Source of the DNA: VRUE01 sp963708115
Lineage (GTDB): Bacteria; Actinomycetota; Thermoleophilia; Solirubrobacterales; 70-9
Direction: 5' to 3'
Assembly (NCBI GenBank): GCA_963708115.1
Contig: CAVPRX010000001.1
Span: forward strand, 992,001-1,056,000
Length of the DNA stretch: 64,000 nucleotides
Position numbers and translations under genes: made by a program. Position 1 is the stretch's first letter; each line of letters opens with the position of its first letter. Under the pieces are notes generated by a model. That model saw only the letters and a program-made list of their open reading frames with translations, had not been told where the DNA came from and did no database searches. This document shows positions 26,618-35,934 of the stretch, one piece after another.

Positions 26618-27393
26618 CCGCCTCAGCTATCTATGAGGGCTGGCTGCGGCATCGCCGCTTCGGGCCGGTCGAGCACAGCTTCCGCTACCGGCTCTTCATG
26701 GCCTACCTCGACCTCGATGAGCTGCCCGCAGTGCTCGACCCCTTCCCGCTCTGGTCGGCCCGGCGCGCCGCGCCCGCCCACTTCCGCCGTGAGGACTACA
26801 TGGGCGAGCCAGAGCGGCCGCTGGCCGAGTGCGCGCGCGAGGCGGTCGAGCGCCAGGCCGGCACCAGACCCGAGGGGCCGGTGCGGTTGCTGGCCAACCT
26901 GCGCTATTTCGGCCACGTCTTCAACCCGGTCTGCTTCTACTACTGCTTCGACCGGGCCGGAGAGCGGGTTGAAGCGGTGGTTGCCGACGTCAACAACATC
27001 CCCTGGGGGGAGAGTCATCCTTATGTGATGACGCGTGGTGAGCGGACCGGGTCGGTGATGAGCGGGAAGTTCGGCAAGGCGCTGCACGTCTCGCCGCTGA
27101 TGGGCATGGATCAGACCTACGCCCTGCGGGCCACCGAGCCCGGCGATGAGTTGCTCGTCCACATCGATTCGAATCCGCTCGGCGAGGGCGCCAAGGCGTT
27201 CGACGCCACCCTCTCGATGCGGCGCCGCGAGTTGAGCGGCCCGGTCCTGACGAAGATGCTGGCCCGCTACCCGGCGATGTCGCTGCAGGTGGTGGGGCGG
27301 ATCTACGCGCAGGCGCTGCGGCTGAAGCTGAAGGGCGCCAGATACTTCCCCCATCCCGAGGGAAGGCGGCCGAAAGGCTTCCTCTCACCGTGA
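26614..27393 (+). CDS. DUF1365 family protein
   Basis: The product is 259 residues starting at the ATG that overlaps the previous stop. Typical family segments are AIYEGWLRHRRFGPVEHSFRYR, NLRYFGHVFNPVCFYYC and ADVNNIPWGESHPYV. No biochemical function is established for the family from this sequence. It is the second gene of a four-gene overlapping operon with a flavoprotein and a cyclopropane-fatty-acid synthase. Confidence 0.9.
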   Translation: MTASAIYEGWLRHRRFGPVEHSFRYRLFMAYLDLDELPAVLDPFPLWSARRAAPAHFRREDYMGEPERPLAECAREAVERQAGTRPEGPVRLLANLRYFGHVFNPVCFYYCFDRAGERVEAVVADVNNIPWGESHPYVMTRGERTGSVMSGKFGKALHVSPLMGMDQTYALRATEPGDELLVHIDSNPLGEGAKAFDATLSMRRRELSGPVLTKMLARYPAMSLQVVGRIYAQALRLKLKGARYFPHPEGRRPKGFLSP

Positions 27394-28586
27394 GGAGTCG
27401 CCTCGCGAGAGCCGTGGTGTCGGCCTTGCTCGGGCGCGTCCGCGCTGGCCAGATCGAGATCGCCGAGGGCGCACGGCTGCGGCGGTTCGGGCCGGAGGGC
27501 GCGGAGCTACGGGCGAAGGTGACGATCCGCGATCCGACCGCCTGGCGCGGGCCGCTGCGGGGCAGCCTCGGGCTCGGCGAGACCTACCTGGAAGGACTCT
27601 GGGAGACCGACGACCTGGTCACGCTGCTGCAGATCGCGGCGCGCGAGGCGGGTAGGCGCAGCCGGCTGAGGCGGGTGATCCAGCGGCTGCGCGGCCTCCT
27701 GCACCGACTGCTCCAGCTGGTTCCCAAGAACAGCAGACGCGGCGCCCGCAGGAACATCTCCGCTCACTACGACCTCGGCAACGAGCTCTTCTCGGCCTTC
27801 CTCGACGAGCGGATGATGTACTCGTGCGCTCACTTCGAGCGACCCGGCGCGAGCCTCGAGGAGGCGCAGCTGGCGAAGCTGGAGCAGATCTGCGCCAAGC
27901 TCGAGCTCGGCCCCGACGATCACCTGCTGGAGATCGGCACGGGCTGGGGTGGGCTGGCCGTTCACGCCGCCCGCGAGCACGGCTGCCGAGTGACCACTAC
28001 GACGATCTCCTGGGAGCAGCACCGCCTGGCCTGTGAGCGGGTGCGTGAGGCCGGCCTCTGCGATCGCGTTACCGTGCTTTTCGAGGACTACCGCGACCTG
28101 CGCGGCAGCTACGACAAGCTGGTCTCGGTCGAGATGATCGAGGCGGTCGGCTGGCAGCACTTCGATGAGTTCTTCAACCGCTGCGACGCCCTGCTCGCCC
28201 CTGGCGGCCTGATGTTCCTGCAGGCGATCACGATCGCCGACGACCTCTACGAGGTGGAGAAGGCGAGTCGCAGCTTCGCCAACACGCACGTCTTCCCGGG
28301 TGGATGCCTGCCCTCGAAGGCGACGATCGCCTCCTGCCTCGCGCGGGTGACCAGCCTGCGCCAGATCTGGTCCGCCGACATCACCGCCGACTACCCGCCG
28401 ACGCTGGCCGCCTGGCGGCAGCGCTTCCTTGCCGCCTGGGATCGGCTGCGCGCGCATGGCTACGACGAGCGCTTCCGCCGCCTTTGGGTCTTCTACCTGA
28501 CCATCTCGGAGGTGGGCTTCCGCGAGGGGCGGATCGGTGACGTCCAGGCGCTGCTGGCAAAACCGCAATACTCCGCAACGCCGTGA
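27390..28586 (+). CDS. cfa: Cyclopropane-fatty-acid-phospholipid synthase family methyltransferase
   Basis: The product is 398 residues. ISAHYDLGNELFSAFLDERMMYSCAHF is the lipid/bicarbonate-site signature, LLEIGTGWGGLAVHAA the SAM-binding motif I, and TTTISWEQHRLA and VSVEMIEAVG the following motifs. The enzyme methylates double bonds of membrane phospholipid acyl chains. The GTG start at 27390 overlaps the DUF1365 stop, and its own stop overlaps the metallo-hydrolase start. Confidence 0.92.
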   Translation: MRSRLARAVVSALLGRVRAGQIEIAEGARLRRFGPEGAELRAKVTIRDPTAWRGPLRGSLGLGETYLEGLWETDDLVTLLQIAAREAGRRSRLRRVIQRLRGLLHRLLQLVPKNSRRGARRNISAHYDLGNELFSAFLDERMMYSCAHFERPGASLEEAQLAKLEQICAKLELGPDDHLLEIGTGWGGLAVHAAREHGCRVTTTTISWEQHRLACERVREAGLCDRVTVLFEDYRDLRGSYDKLVSVEMIEAVGWQHFDEFFNRCDALLAPGGLMFLQAITIADDLYEVEKASRSFANTHVFPGGCLPSKATIASCLARVTSLRQIWSADITADYPPTLAAWRQRFLAAWDRLRAHGYDERFRRLWVFYLTISEVGFREGRIGDVQALLAKPQYSATP

Positions 28587-29329
28587 TCATCGAGCGCACC
28601 GAGAACCCGACGTGGCTGTCGAACGCCTACCTGGTCGCCGACGAGGCGGGCGGCAAGGGTGTGTTGATCGATGGCAACGACGACCTCGGGCCGCTGCTTG
28701 ATCGGGCCGAGCGCGACGGCATCGAGATCACCCACGTCCTCGTCACCCACCCCCACGGCGACCACGTCGCCGGCCTGGCCGAGGCGCGGCAGCGGATCGG
28801 CAACCCACCGCTGGTCGCCCATGTCGAGACCGCGGCCGAGCTGGAGGAGGAGGTCGGCGAGACGATCGCCGACGGCGGCGTGTTCACAACCGGCGGGCTC
28901 GAGATCGAGGCGATCTACACCCCCGGCCACGCCGCCGGGCACCTCGCTTTCCTCGTCGACGGGTCCGATGTCTTCACCGCTGACGTCCTCTTCAAGGGGA
29001 CCGTCGGCGGGACGATGGCCCCGGGTGCCAGCGGCTTCGCCGACCTCAAAGCCTCGGTGATGCGGCTGATGGAGCTGCCGCCGGACACGCGGGTCCATCC
29101 CGGCCACCGCGAGCCGACGACGATCGGCGAGGAGCGTGAGGGCAACCCCTTCGTGCGGATCTGGCGCGGCCTCGAGGAGACCGGCGAGGAGGAGGTCACG
29201 GTCTGGGACCGCCCGGCGACGCTGAAGCTCTGGGCGCCCGACTACGACGGCGGCAACAAGGCTTGGATCGTCTTCGGCGACGACGGCACCGAGGCCATCG
29301 TCGGCGGCTCGCAGGTCGTACGCAGCTGA
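28583..29329 (+). CDS. Metallo-beta-lactamase-fold hydrolase
   Basis: The product is 248 residues. The zinc motif THPHGDHVAG (HxHxDH), the following TPGHAAGHLAF and HPGHREPT histidines are all present, as in glyoxalase II-like hydrolases. The start overlaps the previous stop, making it the last gene of the lipid operon. Its substrate is not evident. A 52-bp palindrome lies right after the stop. Confidence 0.9.
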   Translation: MIIERTENPTWLSNAYLVADEAGGKGVLIDGNDDLGPLLDRAERDGIEITHVLVTHPHGDHVAGLAEARQRIGNPPLVAHVETAAELEEEVGETIADGGVFTTGGLEIEAIYTPGHAAGHLAFLVDGSDVFTADVLFKGTVGGTMAPGASGFADLKASVMRLMELPPDTRVHPGHREPTTIGEEREGNPFVRIWRGLEETGEEEVTVWDRPATLKLWAPDYDGGNKAWIVFGDDGTEAIVGGSQVVRS

Positions 29330-29337
29330 CGAGCAGC

Positions 29338-29389
29338 GGACGTGCCGGTGGAGAGAGGTCCATATGGACCTCTCTCCACCGGCACGTCC
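29338..29389. terminator. Perfect 52-bp palindrome between convergent genes
   Basis: The sequence is self-complementary across its full length, centred at CATATG (29361-29366), with arms GGACGTGCCGGTGGAGAGAG and onward. It lies 8 bases after one stop and 6 bases before the convergent gene's stop, so it would act in both directions. No U-tract is present. Confidence 0.8.
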
Positions 29390-29395
29390 CTGGGG

Positions 29396-30016
29396 CTAGC
29401 GGATTACGGCTTCGATCAGGATCCAGCAGCCATCCGTGTCGGTGGCGGGGCTGAACGGCTGCTGCGAGTAGCTGCCGTTGAGGTAGATCAGCGTGTTGTC
29501 GCCACCTGAGGAGCAGCGGACCATCGAGGTGCTGCCCTTCGTGTACATGGCGAGCTGCTCGCCCTTCTTCACCGGGATGTCGACGTTGAAGGACTCAACC
29601 CGGTAGTTGTCGCTTTCCCAGTTGGCTTCGGTCTGGCCCTGGTAGGCGATCTTCGGGCCGCCGCGGACGACTTTGGCTTCGTTCGAGCCGAACAGGGTCG
29701 AGCGCTTGACCTTGGCGATCTGGAGCCGGAAGACCCCCGAGCCGCCGGCGATAAGCCGGATCTTCTTGATCGTGCCGCTCCGGGGGGCGAGCTCGCCACC
29801 GTCCGGGCGCCCATAGGCTTCGTTCTGCACCATCGTGCACTGCACCAGGCTTTCCTGGTTGCACTGCAGGCCGGGCAGCGAGTTGGAGGGCTGGACAGTG
29901 GGGTCGAGCTTGGCGCCGAACTTGACCGGCGCCTTGGCCAGGCCGGCCGCGGGGGCGAGCATCAGGGCGAGGCTGGCGAGGGCGGCGGCGAGGATGACGA
30001 TGCGGGTGCGGAACAT
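29396..30016 (-). CDS. Secreted protein of unknown function
   Basis: The product is 206 residues from ATG 30016, preceded by AGGAGAT. An N-terminal signal peptide (VILAAALASLALMLAPAAGLA) is clear. The mature part is beta-rich, with three cysteines or more (LQCNQESLVQC, VRCSSGG, DGCWILIEAVIR). I do not recognise the family. It is convergent with the lipid operon and divergent from the FHA gene. Confidence 0.8.
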   Translation of the reverse strand: MFRTRIVILAAALASLALMLAPAAGLAKAPVKFGAKLDPTVQPSNSLPGLQCNQESLVQCTMVQNEAYGRPDGGELAPRSGTIKKIRLIAGGSGVFRLQIAKVKRSTLFGSNEAKVVRGGPKIAYQGQTEANWESDNYRVESFNVDIPVKKGEQLAMYTKGSTSMVRCSSGGDNTLIYLNGSYSQQPFSPATDTDGCWILIEAVIR

Positions 30017-30110
30017 TGGGATCTCCTTTTGAGTGGGTTCGGGGCTGGGATCAGCTTCGCCCGGAACCCGTCCCACGCCCAGAAGCCCAAGGGGTGGTAT
30101 CCCTCACCCC

Positions 30111-30782
30111 ATGAACGACCGCCCCCAGACCAGCGCGCCCGAGCTGAAGGCGCAGATCGATGCCGAACGGCGCGGCCGGCCCTTCCTCGTCTTCCGCGAC
30201 GGCGGTGGCGCGCAGCGAATCGTCACGGTCGAGGCGGGAGCGGCGGCGCTCTGGGTTGGACGCGGCGAGTCGGCGGACGTGCGACTCGACTGGGACGGGG
30301 AGGTCTCGGCCCTGCACGCCCAGATCGAGGTGGTCCGCGACGAGTGCACGCTGCTCGACGACGGCCTCTCCCGCAACGGCTCCTTCGTCGGCGAGCAGCG
30401 GGTCGACGGGCGGCGGCGTCTGCGCGACGGCGACACCCTGCGCTTCGGTCGGACCACGGTCCTCTTCCGCCGTCCGGGCGAGGGCGCGCCGGAAGCGACC
30501 GTCGCCGCCAGTCAGATACCGGCCGCGGCAACCGTCTCCCCCGCTCAGCGCCGCGTCCTGCTCGCCCTCTGCCGCCCTTATAAGGACGAGGACCCATTCG
30601 CCACTCCCGCCACCAACCAGGCGATCGCCGACGAGCTGCACCTCAGCGTCGATGCGGTCAAGACCCACATGCGGGCCCTCTTCGAGAAGCTCGAGGTCGG
30701 CGAGAAGCCGCAAAACCAGAAGCGCGTGGCCCTGGTCGAGCGGGCCCTGCAGAGCGGCATCGTCAGCCGACGCGAGCTCTGA
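30111..30782 (+). CDS. FHA-domain protein with C-terminal helix-turn-helix
   Basis: The product is 223 residues. The FHA domain spans about residues 25-125: LWVGRGESADVRLDW, SALHAQIEVV and DGLSRNGSFVGEQRV, the last being the SxNG phosphothreonine-binding loop. The C-terminus has a LuxR-like helix-turn-helix (NQAIADELHLSVDAVKTHMRALFEKL). The combination suggests a regulator responding to a phosphorylated partner, presumably a Ser/Thr kinase product; no kinase gene is in the window. The start ATG 30111 is chosen because the domain begins soon after it. Confidence 0.85.
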   Translation: MNDRPQTSAPELKAQIDAERRGRPFLVFRDGGGAQRIVTVEAGAAALWVGRGESADVRLDWDGEVSALHAQIEVVRDECTLLDDGLSRNGSFVGEQRVDGRRRLRDGDTLRFGRTTVLFRRPGEGAPEATVAASQIPAAATVSPAQRRVLLALCRPYKDEDPFATPATNQAIADELHLSVDAVKTHMRALFEKLEVGEKPQNQKRVALVERALQSGIVSRREL

Positions 30783-30893
30783 CGCAAGGAGTCCACCAGG
30801 CGTGATCCGCGCCTGCGCAAGGGCGGCGGACGTATGTGCGATTGGACGGTTGGGGTTTTCCCCGGACACTCTTCAGTGACCCCTGGGGGGTTC

Positions 30894-32462
30894 ATGCATC
30901 TGGTCCTAGCCCTCACCGCCACCGACATCAAGGAATTCTTCTTCGACTGGTACCCGGTCTTCGGGGTCTTCTTCATGTTCGGCCTGTTGATCATCTTCGT
31001 GACGCTGCTGCGCGGCACGATGGGCACGACCAAGCCCGAAACCGTCAAGGCCAGCAAGACCGAGCCGGTGCTCTGGGAGGAGGTGCAGGGCGTCGACGCC
31101 GCCAAGGACGAGCTGATGGACGTCGCCGAGTGGCTGCGCGACCCCGACCGCTTCGCCGCGCTCGGTGCGCAGCCGCCGCGCGGGGTGCTGCTCTTCGGCC
31201 CACCGGGGACCGGCAAGACGATGCTGGCGCGGGCGGTTGCCGCGCAGGCCGGCGTCGACTTCTTCTCGGCCTCGGGATCGAGCTTCGTGGAGATGTTCGT
31301 GGGGAGGGGAGCCGCCCGCATCCGGCGCCTGTTCAAGGAGGCGCGCAAGTCGGGCCGGGCCGTCATCTTCATCGACGAGCTGGACGCGGTCGGCGGCGCG
31401 CGCAGCAGCGGCGGTGGGGATGGCGGCTCGAGCGAGCGCGAGCAGGCGCTCAACCAGCTGCTGGTCGAGCTCGACGGCTTCGAGAAGGACCCCGGCACGG
31501 TGATCGTGATCGCCGCCTCCAACTACGTCGACAAGCTCGACAAGGCGCTGCTGCGGCCGGGGCGCTTCGACCGTCAGGTGTTGGTGTCCCCGCCCGACCG
31601 CGACGGGCGCGAGGCGATCCTGAGGGCGCACGCAAAGGGCAAGCCGCTCGGCCCCGATCTGGACCTGACCGACGTCGCCCGCAAGACGACCGGGATGACC
31701 GGCGCCCAGCTCGCCAACGCGCTCAACGAGGCGGCGATCATCGCCGGGCGGGCGGGACGTAAGGCGATGGCGCGCGAGGACCTCGACGAGGCGCTGCTGC
31801 GCCAGTCGGTCGGCTCGCAGCAGGCGCGGCGGCTGAGTCAGAAGGAGCGGCGGATCGTCGCCTACCACGAGGCGGGGCACGCGCTCTGCCGCAGGCTGTT
31901 GGGCCTCGACCCGCCCGAGATCCTCAGCATCGTGCCGCGCGGGCCGGCACTCGGCTTCGTCGGCCACTCGCCGCAGGAAGACACTTACTTGAAGTCGCGC
32001 GAGGAGCTGCTCGACGAGCTGGTGACGCTGCTCGGCGGCCGCGCCGCGGAGGAGGAGGTCATGCACGAGTCCTACTCAGGCGCCGTCGACGACCTGCACC
32101 GCGTGCACCTGGTCTGCAAGCAGATGGTCGCCGAGTTCGGCATGGGCGTGGCGCTGGACGCCGACGGGGCGCCGCCGATCGCGCTGCCGACCGACAACTA
32201 CGCGCTCTCCGATCGCACCCGTCGCGACGTCGACCTGGCGTCGATGACGCTGGCGCGCGAGGCCTACCGGCGCGCCCGGGCGCTGCTGGCCGCGAACCGC
32301 GAGTGCCTCGACGACCTCGCCGCCAACGCGCTCGAGCGCGAGACGCTGACCCGCGAGGACCTCGACGAGATCTTCGCCGCGCACGAGCTGCGCGAGAAGC
32401 ACCTGCCGAGCTCCGTCCCGGCAGCCGTCGTGCTTTCCTCCGAGCCGCCCGCGCCGGAGTAG
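30894..32462 (+). CDS. ftsH: FtsH-like AAA+ zinc metalloprotease, short N-terminal form
   Basis: The product is about 522 residues from ATG 30894. The Walker A motif GPPGTGKTMLARA, Walker B VIFIDELDAVGGAR, second region of homology and the protease motif HEAGHALCRRLL (HExxH) are present, with a likely third ligand aspartate in SGAVDDLHR. Canonical FtsH has two membrane helices around an extracytoplasmic domain of 60-80 residues. Here only one hydrophobic segment (VFGVFFMFGLLIIFVTLL) precedes the ATPase, so that domain is missing. FtsH degrades membrane and short-lived soluble proteins. A GTG at 30876 is an alternative start. Confidence 0.9.
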   Translation: MHLVLALTATDIKEFFFDWYPVFGVFFMFGLLIIFVTLLRGTMGTTKPETVKASKTEPVLWEEVQGVDAAKDELMDVAEWLRDPDRFAALGAQPPRGVLLFGPPGTGKTMLARAVAAQAGVDFFSASGSSFVEMFVGRGAARIRRLFKEARKSGRAVIFIDELDAVGGARSSGGGDGGSSEREQALNQLLVELDGFEKDPGTVIVIAASNYVDKLDKALLRPGRFDRQVLVSPPDRDGREAILRAHAKGKPLGPDLDLTDVARKTTGMTGAQLANALNEAAIIAGRAGRKAMAREDLDEALLRQSVGSQQARRLSQKERRIVAYHEAGHALCRRLLGLDPPEILSIVPRGPALGFVGHSPQEDTYLKSREELLDELVTLLGGRAAEEEVMHESYSGAVDDLHRVHLVCKQMVAEFGMGVALDADGAPPIALPTDNYALSDRTRRDVDLASMTLAREAYRRARALLAANRECLDDLAANALERETLTREDLDEIFAAHELREKHLPSSVPAAVVLSSEPPAPE

Positions 32463-32474
32463 CATCCCCGCTCA

Positions 32475-33366
32475 GTGGAGGCTGAGCGGAACGCCGAGGA
32501 GCACTACTTCCCGCCGGGGCGCTCGATGGCGCGCCGGGTCCACGGGGCGCGCGCCGTCGGACTGCTCTACGGACAGCGGGCGCTGCTGATCGGAGCGCTC
32601 GAACCGCTCACCTACACCGGCACGATGCTCTCGACCCGCTCGGGCGACCGTCCCTTCGAGCGCCTGGCCCGCACGGCGAAGATCCAGGAGACGGTCTTCC
32701 TCGGCACTCGCGAGGAGGCCGACGCGGTGCTCGCCAAAGTCCACCGGCTGCACGAGACGATCAAGGGGGAGCTCTCCGAAGCGGCCGGCACCCACCCGGC
32801 CGGCACGCCCTACTCGGCCTTCGACCCGGAGCTGATGCTCTGGACCCTGGCGGTGATCGCCGACTCGGGCCGGGAGATGTACGAGACGCTGGTGCGTCCG
32901 CTTGACCCGGATGAGCGCGAGCGCCTCTGGCAGGACTACGTGCGCTTCGGCGAGCTGTTCGACCTGCCGCGCTCGCGAGGTGCCGGGCAGCCACGTCGAG
33001 TTCAAGGCCTGGTTCGACGGCAAGCTCGCCGCACCCGACCTGCAGGCGACCGAGCACGGGCTGGCGATGGCGCCGCTGGTGGCCTTCCGCCAACCCGTGC
33101 CCGCGGCGGCACGGGGCAACCTCGCCGTCCAGAACCACATCATCAAAGGGACCCTGCCGCCACGGGTGCGGGAGATCTTCGGGATCCACTGGAGCCGGGC
33201 GCACGAGGCGGGCTTCCGGGCGATCGCCGCCGCCCACCGCCGCTCCCGCGGCCTCTTCCCCTACCGCATGCGGCGCGGTCGCAACGACGTCTTCTTCGAC
33301 GTCGTCACCAAGGCCGAGCGGCGGCGTGGCGGCACCGTGACGCCTCAGCTCCGCGCCGACGCCTGA
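32475..33366 (+). CDS. DUF2236 (MpaB/Lcp-like) oxygenase-type protein, one frame break
   Basis: The first frame runs YFPPGRSMARRVHGARAVGL to LFDLPRS and shows DPELMLWTLAVIADSG, a segment typical of the DUF2236/MpaB family. One extra C near 32976 must be removed to reach EVPGSHVEFKAWFDG and the C-terminus PQLRADA at 33366. Reconstructed length is about 296 residues. Characterised relatives are heme oxygenases acting on polyisoprenoid or related chains; the substrate here is unknown. It starts 12 bases after the FtsH stop and may be co-transcribed. Confidence 0.8.
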
Positions 33367-33370
33367 TCGA

Positions 33371-34642
33371 TCACGAGGAGACCGTGAAGCGTGCCCCGGC
33401 GCGCTCGAAGCGATCGAGGCTGCCGGTGCCGAGGGCCGTGGCGGGAGTGAGGCAGCCGCCGCGCTCGGGGGTGCCTCCCTGCTCGGCGAGGAGCAGACCG
33501 ACCTCGCCGAGCAGCTTGGCCGTGGTCAGGTACCCGGGGTGGCCCTCCGCGAACACATCGATTCGCACATAGCGGTCGCCGGCGGTACGCGCATCGGCGG
33601 TCAGCTGCCACGACCACTCTTCGAGGCGGTCGCCGGAGGGCCCGAAGCCAGAGGACGGCAGCGCTCTGCGCAGCAGTGCGGCCGAGCGCTCCCTGACCAC
33701 GGGGCGCGACCGGCTGAGCCCGCGGAACCCTGCCTGCATCCCGGCGAGCGCCCCCGCCGCCACGTAGCGCAGAGGCAGGGTCGCCGCGCCGCCGGGGATC
33801 CCGATCCCCTCGCGGTAGCGCAGCGGCTCACCCGCGGCACCCCCGCGCTCGGCGGCGAGCAGCGCCCAGGTGCGGTGGACTACGGCGGGATTGATGAAGG
33901 CGATGGGCGTCATCGGTGCGACCGCGTCGCCGCGGGCGTTGACCCGTGGGGAGAGGGCGATCGGGCTGCGCCGCCGCACCGCATCGGCGGTCGCCGCGTC
34001 GGGGATCAGGGCCGCGGCGTCGGCCACCGCCGCGGCGTCCTCGTCGCCGACCGCCTCGGCCATGCTCTGCAGCGTCCCGCCAGAGATCAGGTCGGCGAGC
34101 CCGAGGCGCCCAGACGGCTGGTTGGTGACGACGTCGACGTCCGCCGCAGTGAGCTCTTCGCCCCAGCGCTCGCGGGCGGTCTCGGCGGCAAGCAGCACAG
34201 CGAGGTCCGGCGGCAACGCCTCGAAGCCACATATCTCGACGATCTTCACCCCGGCCGCCGCGGCGCGGTCGTGGAAGGCGTCGATCATCCGCCGTACGAA
34301 GGGGATCTCCCCGGTCAGGTCGACGTAGTGAGAGCCGTTGGCCACGCAGGCCTCGATCACCGGCTCGCCATAGAGCGTGTAGGGACCGACGAGGTCGAGG
34401 ACGACCCGGGTGCGGGACGCCATCGCCGCCAGCGAAGCCGGGTCGTCGACGTCGGCGACGATGATCTCGGGCGCCGAGACCCCGATCTCGGCGAGCACGC
34501 GCTCCAGCTTCGCGGGATCGCGCCCGGCGACCGCCCAGCTCGCCCCCACCTCCCCGGCCCGCTCAGCGAGGTAGGCGGCGACGCGACGGCCGGTCACGCC
34601 CGTGGCGCCGAAGACGACGACCGATAGATCCCGCTCGCTCAC
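33371..34642 (-). CDS. Saccharopine-dehydrogenase-like NAD(P)-binding protein
   Basis: The product is 423 residues. SVVVFGATGVTGRRVAAYLA is the N-terminal dinucleotide fold, VVLDLVGPYTLYGEPVIEAC and YVDLTGEIPFVRRMID follow. This pattern is shared with the trans-acting enoyl reductase and saccharopine dehydrogenase-like family in actinobacteria. I chose the GTG at 34642 because it overlaps the stop of the upstream SRPBCC gene (GTGA) and the Rossmann motif begins at once. A lipid or polyketide reduction role is possible but not shown. Confidence 0.85.
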   Translation of the reverse strand: MSERDLSVVVFGATGVTGRRVAAYLAERAGEVGASWAVAGRDPAKLERVLAEIGVSAPEIIVADVDDPASLAAMASRTRVVLDLVGPYTLYGEPVIEACVANGSHYVDLTGEIPFVRRMIDAFHDRAAAAGVKIVEICGFEALPPDLAVLLAAETARERWGEELTAADVDVVTNQPSGRLGLADLISGGTLQSMAEAVGDEDAAAVADAAALIPDAATADAVRRRSPIALSPRVNARGDAVAPMTPIAFINPAVVHRTWALLAAERGGAAGEPLRYREGIGIPGGAATLPLRYVAAGALAGMQAGFRGLSRSRPVVRERSAALLRRALPSSGFGPSGDRLEEWSWQLTADARTAGDRYVRIDVFAEGHPGYLTTAKLLGEVGLLLAEQGGTPERGGCLTPATALGTGSLDRFERAGARFTVSS

Positions 34643-35091
34643 CGACCAGCCTCGACGCGTGCCTTGAGCTCGCCCGGGCGGGCGTTGACCAGCACCGCCC
34701 GGGCAGCAGCCTCGACCGGCCCGCGGATGAGCATGCCGAGCACTCGCCCCGGGTCGCCGTCGAGCGAGTAGGTCGCCCGCGTCCGTCCCCCACCGAGATC
34801 CTCCAGCTGCCAGAACCCCTCGACCGACTTGAGATCGCCCTTCTCCTGGCTCCACGAGAGGCGGGTGGGCGGTTCGTAGCTGAACCGCACCTGGGTCTTT
34901 ACCTGCCGGACCTTGATGTCGCTGACGCTCTCGACCAGAGTCGGGCGCCCCTCGTCGTCGTGTTCGAGCGCCGTGATCGCCTCCAGGCCACCCTGCCAGT
35001 CGGGCGCGATGAGCACGTCCTCGACCACTGCCCAGACCTCGTCGAGGGGAGCGTCGATCTCCGCGTCTGCGGTGCCACCCATGTGTCCCAT
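34639..35091 (-). CDS. SRPBCC (START-like) family protein
   Basis: The product is 150 residues: GGTADAEIDAPLDEVWAVVEDV at the start, then VRFSYEPPTRLSWSQEKGDLKSVEGFW and the C-terminal helix. This is the helix-grip fold that binds hydrophobic ligands. It is one base from the methyltransferase gene upstream and overlaps the reductase gene downstream, so three genes form an operon. Confidence 0.88.
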   Translation of the reverse strand: MGHMGGTADAEIDAPLDEVWAVVEDVLIAPDWQGGLEAITALEHDDEGRPTLVESVSDIKVRQVKTQVRFSYEPPTRLSWSQEKGDLKSVEGFWQLEDLGGGRTRATYSLDGDPGRVLGMLIRGPVEAAARAVLVNARPGELKARVEAGR

Positions 35092-35892
35092 CTACTCCAC
35101 CTCCGGCTTTCGTCCTGAGAGAAACTGAGCGAGGCCGGTGACCTGCTGGTCGACCTCGATGAGGCCGTCGTCGATCAGCACGCGCCTCAGCTCATCGCGA
35201 TCGAAGATCCGCACACCGCTCAGCCGGCGCACGGCGTGGCTGGTGACGCCGGTCGGCAGCGGGCCCCGGTTGCAGCTGGTCAGCAGCGCGACCCGGCCGC
35301 CCGGCGCGAGGACCCGGACGATCTCCGCCAGCGCCAGCATCGGCTCCTCGATCAGATACAGCGCCGCGAAGCAGCAGACCGCGTCAAAGCCGGCGTCGCG
35401 AAAGGGCAATGCTGAGGCGTCCCCGCGGACGTAGGCGACGTTGTCGCTTGCCGTATCGCGAACGGCGACGTCCAGCATCGAGGCCGAGGCGTCGATGCCG
35501 ACGACAAGGCCCTCGCTCGCGGCGCGGCCGAAATCGCGGCTGAAGTTGCCGGGGCCGCAGGCGACGTCGAGGACCCGGTCGCCGGTGCCGATCGAGAGCA
35601 TCGACAGCGCCATCCGGTGCTCCTCCTCGGTTCCCGGCCCGGTAAAGCCCATCAGCAGCCGAACACCGAACGGCCGCCAGAAGCGCTGGTAGACCAAGGG
35701 CAGCACGCGGCTCACCATCAGCCGCTGGCCGGGATGCGTCCCGGTGGGGTCCTGCGCGCCCAGCAGGTCGAGGTAGCCACGCTGGACGTCGATCCCATCG
35801 CTCGGCAGGGGCGCGGAGAAGAGATCGAGCGCCTGAGCTATCCCGGGCGGGAGATCGCGGTGCTCGTCAGCAGCCAGGAGTGGGTCGGCCAT
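35092..35892 (-). CDS. SAM-dependent class I methyltransferase
   Basis: The product is 266 residues from ATG 35892. Motif I RVLDVACGPGNFSRDF, GIDASASML and DAVCCFAALYLIEEP identify a UbiE/MenG-like class I methyltransferase. It heads a three-gene operon with a SRPBCC protein and a reductase. A longer reading from 35949 would run through the operator at 35935-35952 and is less likely. Confidence 0.87.
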   Translation of the reverse strand: MADPLLAADEHRDLPPGIAQALDLFSAPLPSDGIDVQRGYLDLLGAQDPTGTHPGQRLMVSRVLPLVYQRFWRPFGVRLLMGFTGPGTEEEHRMALSMLSIGTGDRVLDVACGPGNFSRDFGRAASEGLVVGIDASASMLDVAVRDTASDNVAYVRGDASALPFRDAGFDAVCCFAALYLIEEPMLALAEIVRVLAPGGRVALLTSCNRGPLPTGVTSHAVRRLSGVRIFDRDELRRVLIDDGLIEVDQQVTGLAQFLSGRKPEVE

Positions 35893-35934
35893 CGCCCTTG
35901 AGGCTAACGGCACCCCGGCGCTCAATATTGTGGG

